This document shows positions 26,063 through 38,469 of a stretch of DNA of 64,000 bases, piece by piece. The notes under the pieces are model-generated. The model was not told the origin of the DNA. It saw only the letters and a list, made by a program, of their open reading frames with translations, and did no database searches. Source of the stretch: Arthrobacter sp. 35W (lineage in GTDB: Bacteria; Actinomycetota; Actinomycetes; Actinomycetales; Micrococcaceae); contig NZ_KI519454.1 in the NCBI RefSeq assembly GCF_000482545.1, positions 372,001-436,000 of the forward strand. The letters are read 5' to 3'. Made by a program: the position numbers and the translations under genes. Every line of letters starts with the position of its first letter. Within the stretch, counting starts at the first letter, position 1.

Positions 26063-29000
26063 TCAACTGGGCAGCCGGATGGGTATGAGAACGCCCTGCG
26101 AACGCACCGGCCAGTCCACCGGGGCGGCAGTGGTGCGGGTGCCATTGGTGGCGACGGCCGTCACCGTGTACGCCAGCTTTGGATCCCCGGCGAACTCGGT
26201 CAACGGCAGCACATAGTGCCGCTCGGCTTCGCGGATGCCGGCATTGAGCAGCACCGGCGCCGCATCGGGGCGGCCGAGCATGGAGGTTTGGATTTCCCAA
26301 CCGGCCAGCGCCGCCGGTGCAGGGTCGTCCACCGCGACAAAGGTGACCACCAGATCGAGGTCCTCGATGTAGGCGCGGATCTCATCCAGCCGTTCGGCCG
26401 ACTGGTCCGCCTCGAAGACGACGTCGAACCCGCCGGGCGGGCCGTCCACGGCCAGGGTGCCCTGCGGTTCGATCATGGCGGCCAGCGGCACTGCCGCCAC
26501 GCCTGCCACCGCCAGGGCCGTGACGGCCAGGCGCTGGCCGGTGTGGTTCTCCAGATCGAATCTGCCGTCCGGGCGCGTGGACACCTCGATGGGTCCCGAC
26601 GCGAAGGGTCCTGCCACCGAAGCCAGGCCAATCTCCAGCGTGCTGGCGATGCGGACATTGCCGGGCAGCACCGCCGACATGGAGCCGCGCAGGCCATCGC
26701 GCTCCAGGAGGGATTTCAGCACCAGGAAGCCGGCGATGTCGGTGGAGACGACGACGTCGAAGCCCGTCGCGGTGGGGACGGCGTTGATGGTGGAGTCCGA
26801 CGGCGATGCCCAGCGCAGCTCCGGCTCCGCGCCGGTGTCCGGCAGGTATTCCAGCACCGGGGACGGGGCGGATGCCTTCAGCTCCGCGGCGATGGCGGCG
26901 CGGGCAAAGGGTGGCAGATCCGGCTCCAGCGAGGCGGCGAGCACGCAGCGGATGTTGGTGGGGTTGTCCGCGTCGATGGTGCTGTGCAGGAGCAGTTGGG
27001 GCCGGTAGGCCTTCTCGCTGGCCGGGCCGTAGCGCCCCACGCAGTACCGCTGCGGCACCACCAGGAACCGGCCCGGACTGCGCAGGGACCGGTAGACCCT
27101 GGCCCGGCCCGCGGCGGCCGCGACGGGGATCTCCTGGTAGGTCAGGTACTCCGTGGATCCCAGCTGCAGCGCCGGCCGGCAGCCGATGGACACCTTCCCG
27201 GCCGGGGTGGATTCACGGTACAGGGTGCCGAAGTCCGCGCAGGGTACGGAGATTGCCGTGGTGCGGACCGTGGCAAACTGGCTCCACGCGAAGCTGTTAA
27301 GCCGCCACTGGGCCAACACGCCGGCGTCGAACTGCCATTGCGGAAGCACCGTGGCGTTGGCCAGCATCGTCCCGTGCAGGCGCAGCGGCACGGCCCGGGT
27401 GTCGGCGGCAATGTTTGCCAGGGACCAGGTCTTGTTCAACCCCATGATCAGGGTTGGCGGCAGTCCACTGGACAGCCGCCAACCCTCAAATCCGGCCGCC
27501 ACCGTGACGGTGGCCGGCTCGGCCTGGAAGCCCGGGACCGAGAGGGCCCCGTAGGCCAGCCGTGCCCAGTTGTCCATCAACCGGAAGCGGGCGGTGAGCA
27601 GCCCGCCGTCGCCGGGCTGAACGTCGAAGGAGTCCGCGGTGATCTGTTCGCGCTGGGTGGCGCCGTGCTCGTCGCGGAAGGGGATGCCCAGCTGGACGGT
27701 GAAGCCGGAGAGCTCGACGGCGCGCAGCTCGGGCCGCCCGGCGGCCTCCCACTCCGCCACGGTGGGCGCAGATTTCTGGGACTTCAGCGTCACGGATATC
27801 GTGGCGGTGATGCCGATGGACCCGTCGAGGGTGTGGCCGCCGGCCGGTTCCACCTCAAAGCTGAAGGGGCTTCCCTCCGGAGCCGCGCCCGGAGCCGGCA
27901 GCACCAGCGCATATTCCGGCGCATACCAGTGCAGGTCGCTCCAGCGGTCCTTCCAGATGCCCGCCGAGCCGTTGTTGGCCACCGGGCCCTGGCGCTGCTG
28001 CCCGATGGTGGCCACCAGCTCCAGGTCCTGCAGATGGTGGATCAGCGGATGCGCCGTCACCAGAGGCTGGTCCACCAGAATGGTGGCGGCTGGCCGGTTG
28101 GAGCCCAGCGCCGATCCCACCGATTGGATTCTGTTGCCCATGGCGATGAATCCCAGACCGGCACCGCCCGCACCACCGGGGCCGCGCGGGGCCCGGGTGG
28201 TGCGGGCCGGCAGCACGGCGTCCAGGCGGCCGCCGCTGCTGCTGACCAGATGGAGAAAGCGGGCCCTGTCGTGGGCGATGGCCGGGTTGACCAGTCCGGC
28301 CAGCTCCACTGTGGCTTCCTGTACCCCGCCGTCCGTCTGGACCGTGCCCAGACGCATCGCCACATCCATGTCGCCCAGGGATTGCAGGGCCAGGTGGTAC
28401 GACGGCTCTTCACCGTCGCCGGCCGGCCCAGCGGCCTGCCCGGCCGTGGCCGGTTCCAGAACGTAGCGTGCCGCCTTGAGGACGGCGTCCAGCACCCGCT
28501 GCCCGGCTCCGGTGCCGGCGGTGGCGCCGTCGGCGGACACGGCCCCGGCGGCGATGAGGGAGGGCAGGTAGTTCACCAGGTCGGCCCGGGTGAACAGCCG
28601 GGTCCCGTCGGCCACCGCGTCCAGCTGTTTCCAGAGCCCGCCGAGCCGCACGTGGATGGTGGCGGCGGGAGTGGCGGTGGCCTTGGTTTCGACAACGGCC
28701 CGCAGCCCGAAGCGCGGGGAGCCGGCCACCAGGGCCTCCAGCAGCGCCGTCCCGGCCGCGCCGGCCAGCGTGGCCGAGAGGGCGCCGTGTCCGAACGGTC
28801 CGGTGACGCGCTGGCTGGCCACCACCGCCGGCCCGTCTGTAGTTGCTCCGCCGCCGGCCGGAATGCCCGGAGCGCCGTGGTCCAGCAGACTGAAGGTGAC
28901 GTCCTCGACGACGGCGGCGGCACCGGTGCCATAGGCGCCGCCATCCGCGGCGGCGGCACCGCCGTCGTCGGCGCCGTCCGCCCCTCCGTCAGATGCAATC

Positions 29001-29146
29001 TCGGCCTGCAGATCAATGGCCAGAACGGCCCTCTCCACCAGCGGCCCGAGCCGCTCATCCGGCGCCGGGGCGCGCACCAGCACAAACGTTGCCGACACCA
29101 GCGGCTCGCCGGCCGCATCCTTTCGCAGCTTCAGCGTGATGCCCAT
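26063..29146 (-). CDS. 1027-aa protein of unknown function in the caspase operon
   Basis: The start is ATG 29146 with GGGAGG upstream; a longer reading would run into the preceding gene. I do not recognise a family. It has no signal peptide or transmembrane helix. The sequence is beta-rich with Ala/Gly-rich inserts at about 55-75 and 190-250. It contains few Cys (VPCADF, SIGCRP, QRYCVG, IRCVL). Motif-like stretches include NRPAATILVDQPLVTAHPLI, WKDRWSDLHWYAPEYALVLP and NKTWSLANI. The terminal 90 residues (VVFEADQSAERLDEIRAYIEDLDLVV...) look like a Sm/beta-sandwich module. It starts 34 nt after the upstream gene and ends 52 nt before the protease start, so the three are probably one transcript. 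It may be a protease substrate, a sensor or a structural component; none of these is shown. Confidence 0.75.
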   Translation of the reverse strand: MGITLKLRKDAAGEPLVSATFVLVRAPAPDERLGPLVERAVLAIDLQAEIASDGGADGADDGGAAAADGGAYGTGAAAVVEDVTFSLLDHGAPGIPAGGGATTDGPAVVASQRVTGPFGHGALSATLAGAAGTALLEALVAGSPRFGLRAVVETKATATPAATIHVRLGGLWKQLDAVADGTRLFTRADLVNYLPSLIAAGAVSADGATAGTGAGQRVLDAVLKAARYVLEPATAGQAAGPAGDGEEPSYHLALQSLGDMDVAMRLGTVQTDGGVQEATVELAGLVNPAIAHDRARFLHLVSSSGGRLDAVLPARTTRAPRGPGGAGGAGLGFIAMGNRIQSVGSALGSNRPAATILVDQPLVTAHPLIHHLQDLELVATIGQQRQGPVANNGSAGIWKDRWSDLHWYAPEYALVLPAPGAAPEGSPFSFEVEPAGGHTLDGSIGITATISVTLKSQKSAPTVAEWEAAGRPELRAVELSGFTVQLGIPFRDEHGATQREQITADSFDVQPGDGGLLTARFRLMDNWARLAYGALSVPGFQAEPATVTVAAGFEGWRLSSGLPPTLIMGLNKTWSLANIAADTRAVPLRLHGTMLANATVLPQWQFDAGVLAQWRLNSFAWSQFATVRTTAISVPCADFGTLYRESTPAGKVSIGCRPALQLGSTEYLTYQEIPVAAAAGRARVYRSLRSPGRFLVVPQRYCVGRYGPASEKAYRPQLLLHSTIDADNPTNIRCVLAASLEPDLPPFARAAIAAELKASAPSPVLEYLPDTGAEPELRWASPSDSTINAVPTATGFDVVVSTDIAGFLVLKSLLERDGLRGSMSAVLPGNVRIASTLEIGLASVAGPFASGPIEVSTRPDGRFDLENHTGQRLAVTALAVAGVAAVPLAAMIEPQGTLAVDGPPGGFDVVFEADQSAERLDEIRAYIEDLDLVVTFVAVDDPAPAALAGWEIQTSMLGRPDAAPVLLNAGIREAERHYVLPLTEFAGDPKLAYTVTAVATNGTRTTAAPVDWPVRSQGVLIPIRLPS

Positions 29147-29180
29147 GCCGCGCCTCCCGGGTCCCGGACCACCAGGGTGG

Positions 29181-31460
29181 CTAGAGGTCGTAGTCGAGAT
29201 AGGACCCCACGGGCACGGCCTTGGAGCCGTCCCCAGCGGGCGGGCCGTCCTTGGATCCGCCCGCCGGCGCCGCAGCGACCGGTGCAGCACCCACAGCGGC
29301 ACCGGCACCCCCGGCACCCGCGGCGATCTCCCGTGCCGCCACCTCGCGCAGCAGCCGGATCCGCTCGTCCGGCACGGAGCGGGTGACCACCCCGGGTGAA
29401 TCCGGCCGGGGCACGTCCACCAGCAACGGCCCGTTGCCGCTGGACCGGGTCCAGGGACCTGTCCACGCGCGGCCGGGCTCAAAGAGCGTTCCCTTGACGG
29501 TGACGGACACCCGGTAGCGGTAGAACGGGCGGAAGCCCGGGTCTCCGGTGAAGATCATCCAGGTCCTGTCCTCGTCGTAGTCCGCCCGGGTCCAGCGGAA
29601 GCGCACCGGGTCGAAGCCCACGGGGTTGCCGCTGTCCGGATCCACGGGCTCGAACTCCGCCTCCACCAATTGGGTGTCGTCGGTGAGGACCACGCCCAGC
29701 TCGATCGGCCCCACCGCCAGACGGCCGGCACTGTCGGCCCGGACCTCCAGGGTGGTGTCGTTGATCAGGGTGCCATTGGGCTCCGGGTCGATGGCGATGA
29801 CGTTCTTCTGGATCTGTACGCGCTTGTACTTGTTGTCCAGTTCGCTGGGCGGCTCGTTCAGGAAGACCTGGCGCTTGACGAAGGTCAGATCCGGCTTCCA
29901 GCCCGCAGGGGCGTTCTGGACATCGGAGGCGATCTTCTGCGCCGTCTGGAACTTCCAGCTGCTGTCTGCACCGCCGGAGCCGCTGAAGGACGTTCCCTCC
30001 CAGTTGATCTCGCCGCGGGTGTTCGGGTAGCCCACTTGGATGCCGAGCTGGGCCACCGTGCCATCGCCCCAGGACGCCACGGGGTGGCAGATCCGCGCGA
30101 GGCGGCGGGGCCAGTCGTCGAGGTAGACGCTCAGGAAGTACTTGCGCTCGGCGTCCGGGTCCGCCTTCATCTCGTCGTACATGCCCGCGAGCGAGCTCGA
30201 GATGGTGTGGTCCTGCAGGTAGGCGAACTGCTGGGTTTCGGTGTAGCTGAGGTTGAGGTTCGTGGAGTCGCGGCGGTACTTCAGCGCCACGCCGGCGCCC
30301 CAGGGGCTCCAGAAGCTGCCGCCGGAGGATGAAGCCTGGGCTGCCTCCACCGTGGGCTGGGGCGGGTCGAAAATGACCTTCTTGGCCGCGTCCATGAACT
30401 TCTCGTAGACCAGATCGCTCTTCTCATCCAGGCGCTTGGCGATGGCGTCGGCCCCGGGCAGCGTGGTGTCCACCTTGAGGTCCACCTCGATGGTGCCGTT
30501 GATCCGCATGTTGTTGAATTCGGTCTTCAGGTCCACGGAGGCCCAGAGGTAGCGGCCGGAGGCGGCGGCGGAAAAGTGGCTGAAGACTCTGTCCCAATTG
30601 CCCTTGATGGACAGCGTGCAGACCGGGGACCAGACCTTGAGCTTGTAGTTCTGGACCACCACCATCGGGGACGCCGTGCCGTGGAAGGCCTCCCACAGGA
30701 TGGCCGCCGGATATTTGCCCACCAACCCGGAGAAGGCGTGGGTTCCGGTGGGGTCGATCGATCCCTGGCCTTCGCCGAACATCTGCCAGTAGAACGGGTC
30801 CAGATTGTTCCCCGAGCCATTGGTCAGCACGGGCGGAGCGCCGTCGGGGGTGGTCACCGGCCCTGGGGGAGCGGGCTCGCCGTCGCGCGGCTCACCGGGC
30901 ATCGGCCGGGCGCCGCTGCGGCTGCCGGGCATGCCGTAGTACTGGACTTCGCTGACGGTCTTGCCGCCGCGGGTTGCCGTGCCCAGCACCGGGAAGCCAC
31001 GGGTGGCCGGGGCGATGTTGGAGACGGAGGTGGTGCTGGAGGTGATGATGGCCGGGCGGAACATCGGTGGCTTGCGGCTGTTGCGGATGCCCCAGAAGAC
31101 GTCGTCGCTGTCCTTGAACCGTGCCGTGATTTCGCCTTCGGCCTGCGTCCGCACGGTGTCCGGCAGCGCACCTGTGACGGAGAACGTCACCACGCCGCCG
31201 GCAACATCCCCGCCGCCGCCGATGACGCCTTCGCCACCCGTCCCGGCAAAGCGGATCAGATTGAAGAGGTAGTCCCCGGCGTCGGGTCCGTTCTTGCGGG
31301 CCATCCGCACGATGTTGGGGATGTAGTAGAAAACGGGGGCCTCGCCCTGGGCGATCAGCTCCCTGTTGTTGACGTCGGGGAGGTACAAAACCGAGTACCC
31401 GCCCTTGACCACTGGCTGGGTGCCGCCCGCGTAGCTCGGCCCCATTGCTTGCACCGCCAT
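29181..31460 (-). CDS. 759-aa protein of unknown function, first gene of the caspase operon
   Basis: ATG 31460 is preceded by GGAAGG. I do not recognise the family. There is no signal peptide or membrane segment. The first ~70 residues (GGYSVLYLPDVNNRELIAQGEAPVFYYIPNI and following, a conserved-looking block rich in Tyr/Pro) precede a Gly-rich loop. The middle is beta-rich with many Trp/Tyr (NLDPFYWQMFGEG; RYLWASVDLKTEF; YLDDWPRRLARICHPVASWGDG). Residues ~580-690 resemble one or two beta-sandwich domains. The tail is Ala/Gly-rich (about 700-750) and ends SYLDYDL. The size, solubility and beta-sandwich content are those of a structural or binding protein. It is the promoter-proximal gene, divergent from ligA. 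Confidence 0.75.
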   Translation of the reverse strand: MAVQAMGPSYAGGTQPVVKGGYSVLYLPDVNNRELIAQGEAPVFYYIPNIVRMARKNGPDAGDYLFNLIRFAGTGGEGVIGGGGDVAGGVVTFSVTGALPDTVRTQAEGEITARFKDSDDVFWGIRNSRKPPMFRPAIITSSTTSVSNIAPATRGFPVLGTATRGGKTVSEVQYYGMPGSRSGARPMPGEPRDGEPAPPGPVTTPDGAPPVLTNGSGNNLDPFYWQMFGEGQGSIDPTGTHAFSGLVGKYPAAILWEAFHGTASPMVVVQNYKLKVWSPVCTLSIKGNWDRVFSHFSAAASGRYLWASVDLKTEFNNMRINGTIEVDLKVDTTLPGADAIAKRLDEKSDLVYEKFMDAAKKVIFDPPQPTVEAAQASSSGGSFWSPWGAGVALKYRRDSTNLNLSYTETQQFAYLQDHTISSSLAGMYDEMKADPDAERKYFLSVYLDDWPRRLARICHPVASWGDGTVAQLGIQVGYPNTRGEINWEGTSFSGSGGADSSWKFQTAQKIASDVQNAPAGWKPDLTFVKRQVFLNEPPSELDNKYKRVQIQKNVIAIDPEPNGTLINDTTLEVRADSAGRLAVGPIELGVVLTDDTQLVEAEFEPVDPDSGNPVGFDPVRFRWTRADYDEDRTWMIFTGDPGFRPFYRYRVSVTVKGTLFEPGRAWTGPWTRSSGNGPLLVDVPRPDSPGVVTRSVPDERIRLLREVAAREIAAGAGGAGAAVGAAPVAAAPAGGSKDGPPAGDGSKAVPVGSYLDYDL

Positions 31461-31583
31461 TGTCCCGGCCTTCCTGTCTCGTTGGAGTTCCCGTTGGAGT
31501 GCGACGACGGCCGCTCTGGCTGGGCAGTCCGGCGCCGCCTAGGTTTGCCCCACCGTAGCCCCGGTGGTGTTATCCGCCCGTGA

Positions 31584-34854
<3,271 letters not shown>

Positions 34855-34858
<4 letters not shown>

Positions 34859-35328
34859 CCAGCCCGTCCGCCGCCTGGCAGCCGCTGCTGGCCGCCCTGG
34901 CCAACGAACGCCTCCGGGCCGTCTACGCTGCTGCCGTGCTGGGGGCAGACGTGGGCGCGACGGCCAAGGAAGTGGCCCGGCTGGCCGCAGCCGGACTGTT
35001 GGATCCGGTGGACTTCTCCGTGGCCGGTGGCGTCTTTGCCGACGCTCTGGCCGCCGGCAGCACGCCGCGCCCCGAGGGCGTGGACAAGCATTTCGACGCC
35101 GGCATGCTCACCCACCTTCCGGCCGCCGCGGCGGCCCGCGAGGCCGTGCTGGCGCACTTGGCCCAGCGGCTGCTGCCCACTTCAGAGGTGCTGTCCGAGA
35201 AGGAAGTCAACCGTCTCCTGGCCACCGTCACCACCGACATCCCCACCCTGCGCCGCGCCCTGGTGGACGCCGATCTGCTGCGGCGCAGCGCCGACGGGAG
35301 CCGGTACGAGGTGCACCCGCGCGCTTGA
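34855..35328 (+). CDS. DUF2087 domain protein
   Basis: 157 aa from GTG 34855 (GTGA overlap). The N-terminal ~90 residues are helical and could be a degenerate winged helix (LLAALANERLRAVYAAAVLG). The C-terminal part SEKEVNRLLATVTTDIPTLRRALVDADLL...DGSRYEV is a typical DUF2087 module, usually found in small ArsR-like regulators. Function unknown; a regulator is possible. Confidence 0.8.
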
Positions 35329-35412
35329 CAGCGCCGCTGGGGTCCATTGACAAGGATGACCGGCGCGTTCATGCTGGCGTTCAAGAGGTATGGTCTGGGG
35401 GGCCGCTCGCAT

Positions 35413-35432
35413 CGGCAAGGGATTCCTTGCCG
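35413..35432. promoter_or_regulatory. 8-bp inverted repeat upstream of the BTAD regulator
   Basis: CGGCAAGG-GATT-CCTTGCCG is a perfect 8-4-8 palindrome about 46 nt before the BTAD-regulator start, followed by an A+T-richer stretch. It may be an operator or a weak hairpin ending the ligA transcript; no T-run follows. Confidence 0.35.
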
Positions 35433-35478
35433 CCAAGTGGATATTGCACATTTTGGACGGCATACTCTGGGGGCACAG

Positions 35479-36237
35479 ATGGATGCGCAACCCTTCCCTG
35501 TCTGGGATCTGAAACTGCTCGGGTGTTGGCAGCTCAGCCGCGATGGCCAAACCATCGACATCGGCGTCAGACAGCAGCGGCTCATCGTGGCATCCATCCT
35601 CCTCGGAGCCCGGCCCCGCCACGTGCTGGCGGGCCTGTTGTGGCCCCTGAGCCCGGAGGCCCAGGCAGCAGCCAGCCTGCGCGCCACCCTGTTCACCATT
35701 TCCCACCGGCTGCCGTCCCTGCTGTGCTGCACGCACGATTCCATCGTGGTGGATTCCGAAGTCCGGGTGGACTACCACCGGATTGCCGCGCTGATCGAGG
35801 CGATCGATGCCTCGGGCGGCGACGTGCCCGCCGCCTGCGCCGAGGAATTGCTCCGGGCGGAGCTGCTGCCGGGCTGGTACGACGACTGGATCATTTTCGA
35901 GCAGGAGCGGCTGCAGCAGCGCAGACTGCAGGCCCTGGAAACACTGGCCGCGCGGCTGCTTGAGCACGGCGACGCCGGCCGCGCACTGGACACGGCCTGC
36001 GCCGCAGCATCGATCGACCCCCTGCGGGAAAGCTGCCAGATGATCATCATCCAGTGCCACCTGCGGCTCGGGAACCGGGCCATGGCGCTGCGCAGCTATG
36101 GCGAATACCGCGAGCGGCTGCGCCGTGAACTGGGCATCTCGCCGTCGGCCCGGCTGGGGGCTCTGGTCGCGTTTGGGTCGGAGCCCGGCGGCGCCAATCG
36201 GCACCTGCGCCTTGGCGCCCTGCGTCCACAGACCTGA
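35479..36237 (+). CDS. BTAD-domain (SARP/AfsR-like) transcriptional regulator
   Basis: 252 aa from ATG 35479, with GGGGG upstream; an in-frame ATG at 35347 would add a non-conserved leader. The N-terminal ~95 residues form an OmpR-like winged helix (LKLLGCWQLSRDGQTIDIGVRQQR; LLWPLSP), and residues ~110-235 form the helical BTAD repeat (LLPGWYDDWIIFEQERLQQRR; LRESCQMIIIQCHLRLGN; LGISPSARL). SARP-type proteins activate single operons. The nearby CoA-transferase is a possible target, but nothing proves it. Confidence 0.85.
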   Translation: MDAQPFPVWDLKLLGCWQLSRDGQTIDIGVRQQRLIVASILLGARPRHVLAGLLWPLSPEAQAAASLRATLFTISHRLPSLLCCTHDSIVVDSEVRVDYHRIAALIEAIDASGGDVPAACAEELLRAELLPGWYDDWIIFEQERLQQRRLQALETLAARLLEHGDAGRALDTACAAASIDPLRESCQMIIIQCHLRLGNRAMALRSYGEYRERLRRELGISPSARLGALVAFGSEPGGANRHLRLGALRPQT

Positions 36238-36277
36238 AGTGGTTCTCCCCGGCCGTGGCACGGCGTAGCCTCCTTTC

Positions 36278-37693
36278 ATGAGCCTGTTGACCTCCTCCGG
36301 ATCCTTCCTCGTGCCCGGCGGCGTGGCGGCCACCGGCACGGGCACCTTGGCATCGGCCTTCGACACCACCGGCCTGGCCGTGGCTTCCATTGCGGCTGCC
36401 GGCCTGGCCGTGGCCGCCCTGGTGGAGCAGCAGGGCGGCGGGCGGCCCGCCGTCACGGTCGACAGATCCCTGGCCTCGCTCTGGTTCGCGATGAGCTTCG
36501 AGCCAACCGGCTGGGAGCTGCCCCCGGTGTGGGATGCGGTTGCGGGGGACTACCGCTGCGCCGATGGCTGGATCCGGCTGCACACCAACGCCCCGCACCA
36601 CCGCGCCGCCGCGATGCGCGTGCTGGGCCTGCCCGAGGGACCGGACAGCGGACTGGACCGCGGAACCGTGGGCGACGCCGTCGCCGCCTGGGCGGGGGAG
36701 GACCTGGAGGCCGAGGTGGTGGCCGCGGGCGGCTGTGCGGCGCTGATGCGTACGCACGCCGCCTGGCTGCGCCATCCGCAGGGCGCAGCGGTCGCCGCCG
36801 AGCCGCTGATCGCCTGGGGAACGCCGCGCACCGCCGGGCCCCGGAAGAGAAGCAACGCCGTTTCCTCCAGTACACACGCCCGGCCTGGCTATTCCCGTCC
36901 TGGTTCTTCCCGTGCCGATTCCTCCCGGCCCCTGGCCGGCGTGCGCGTGCTGGATCTGACCCGGGTGATCGCCGGTCCGGTGGCCAGCCGGTTCCTGGCC
37001 AGCCTGGGGGCCGAGGTGCTGCGGATCGATCCACCGTGGTGGCAGGAACCGGCCGTCGAAGCTGAGATGACAGTGGGCAAGCGCTGCGCCCGGCTGGATC
37101 TGCGCACCGCCGATGGGCTGGCCGCCCTGCACCGGCTGCTGGACGGGGCGGACATCCTTCTCCATGGCTACCGCGGCGGCGCCATGGAACGCCTCGGACT
37201 GGGGGAGGCCGCGCTCGCGGCCCGCCACCCGGGGCTGGTCGACGTGGGATTGAACGCCTACGGCTGGACGGGGCCGTGGCGGACGCGCCGCGGCTTCGAT
37301 TCACTGGTCCAGATGAGCTGCGGCATCGCCGACGCCGGCATGGCCTACTTCAACGCCGCGGCCCCGCGCCCGCTGCCGGTCCAGGCACTGGACCACGCCA
37401 CGGGCTACCTGGCCGCCGCCGCAGCCATCACCTCCTGGACGAGGAGGCTGCAGGGGAGTGCCCGCAGCGCCCGGTTGTCGCTGGCCAGGACCGCCGTCGA
37501 GCTTGCCGCGACGGCCGGCAGCGGCCCCGCCACCCCGCCCGATCCCGGTGCCCATCAGCGCGTGCCGGAGGACACGGCATGGGGTCCCGGCAGCCGGCTG
37601 CCGCAGGCCCTGGCCATCGACGGGGTCGAGCTGCGCTGGGACGTCCCGGCCGCGGCGTACGGCTCGGCTCCGCCGCGCTGGCAGGAACCGTAG
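36278..37693 (+). CDS. CaiB/BaiF family III CoA-transferase with rearranged halves
   Basis: 471 aa. Residues ~225-400 are the N-terminal half of a family III CoA-transferase (GVRVLDLTRVIAGPVASRFLASLG; NAYGWTGPWRTRRGFDSLVQ with the probable catalytic Asp). Residues ~25-185 read like the C-terminal half (AALVEQQGGGRPAVTVDRSLA; DGWIRLHTNAPHHRAAAMRVLGLP; LRHPQGAAV). The usual order is therefore swapped, joined by a Ser/Arg linker at about 190-215. The family transfers CoA between carboxylic acids or racemises acyl-CoA; substrate unknown. No good Shine-Dalgarno precedes ATG 36278. Confidence 0.82.
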   Translation: MSLLTSSGSFLVPGGVAATGTGTLASAFDTTGLAVASIAAAGLAVAALVEQQGGGRPAVTVDRSLASLWFAMSFEPTGWELPPVWDAVAGDYRCADGWIRLHTNAPHHRAAAMRVLGLPEGPDSGLDRGTVGDAVAAWAGEDLEAEVVAAGGCAALMRTHAAWLRHPQGAAVAAEPLIAWGTPRTAGPRKRSNAVSSSTHARPGYSRPGSSRADSSRPLAGVRVLDLTRVIAGPVASRFLASLGAEVLRIDPPWWQEPAVEAEMTVGKRCARLDLRTADGLAALHRLLDGADILLHGYRGGAMERLGLGEAALAARHPGLVDVGLNAYGWTGPWRTRRGFDSLVQMSCGIADAGMAYFNAAAPRPLPVQALDHATGYLAAAAAITSWTRRLQGSARSARLSLARTAVELAATAGSGPATPPDPGAHQRVPEDTAWGPGSRLPQALAIDGVELRWDVPAAAYGSAPPRWQEP

Positions 37694-37719
37694 CCTGCAC
37701 CTGGCGGCCCCGGGAGCCC

Positions 37720-37777
37720 GCCGTCGTTCCCCGTTGAAGACGCAATGGTGGACGCGTCCCGGGCGGGGAACCGCATC
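37720..37777 (+). repeat. 58-bp palindromic intergenic element, copy 4
   Basis: Same length and core as 24805-24862; the right arm (ggggaaccgcatc) is kept and the left arm is more degenerate. It begins 27 nt after the CoA-transferase stop. Confidence 0.8.
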
Positions 37778-37919
37778 CCGGATGCGGGTTGTGAGGAATC
37801 AGACTGGCACCATGGGCTCGTTTGGACATTCGCGGCTTGCTGCATAGGGGACAATGGATAGGCGGCAATTGCCGCTGTTTTCCCCTCCCTGTTCCCCAGC
37901 CGACGGATTTCCACGCCCC

Positions 37920-38423
37920 ATGAGCAACGCCATTCTCGTTCGTCCCGCCGTCGAGGCGGACTACAGCCACATCGCCCGGATCACGGTGGATGCGTACATG
38001 GAGGCCGGGTACTTCCCCAGCGCCGACCACCCGTACATGCTGCAGATCCAGCAGGTGGCCGACCGCGCCCGCACCGCCCCGATCCTGGTGGCAGAGCGCG
38101 GCGGCGAGGTGATCGGCTCGGTGACCCTGGCCGTGGCCGGCGACGAGTGGGCAGACATCGCCCGCGAGGACGAGCTCGAGTTCCGCATGCTGGTGGTGGA
38201 CCCCGCCGTCCAGCGCAGCGGCGCCGGCAAGGCGATGGTGGAGGCCATCATCGACCGCGCCCGTTCCCTGGAAGGCGTCAACGCCGTCGCCCTGACCACC
38301 GGTGGACACTGGACCAGCGCCCGCCGCCTCTACGACAAGATGGGTTTCGGCCGTATGTCGGAACGTGACTGGCCCGTTGAGGGCACTGACATCATGCTCG
38401 TGGTCTACCGCCTAGAGTTGTAG
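37920..38423 (+). CDS. GNAT-family N-acetyltransferase
   Basis: 167 aa from ATG 37920, where the conserved domain begins (SNAILVRPAVEADYSHIARI). An in-frame ATG at 37854, with GGGGA just upstream, would add 22 residues and is a real alternative. The acetyl-CoA-binding motif A is LEFRMLVVDPAVQRSGAGKAM and motif B includes RRLYDKMGFG. Substrate unknown. Confidence 0.87.
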   Translation: MSNAILVRPAVEADYSHIARITVDAYMEAGYFPSADHPYMLQIQQVADRARTAPILVAERGGEVIGSVTLAVAGDEWADIAREDELEFRMLVVDPAVQRSGAGKAMVEAIIDRARSLEGVNAVALTTGGHWTSARRLYDKMGFGRMSERDWPVEGTDIMLVVYRLEL

Positions 38424-38469
38424 CGGCGTCCCGTCCGGGGTGCCCCACACCCTACAGAAGGACGGCTTC

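Noticed and set aside
35347-35352. TTGACA as a -35 box for the BTAD regulator
   Set aside because: Only a poor -10 (CATGCT) at 17 nt and more than 100 nt from the start; not supported enough to list.
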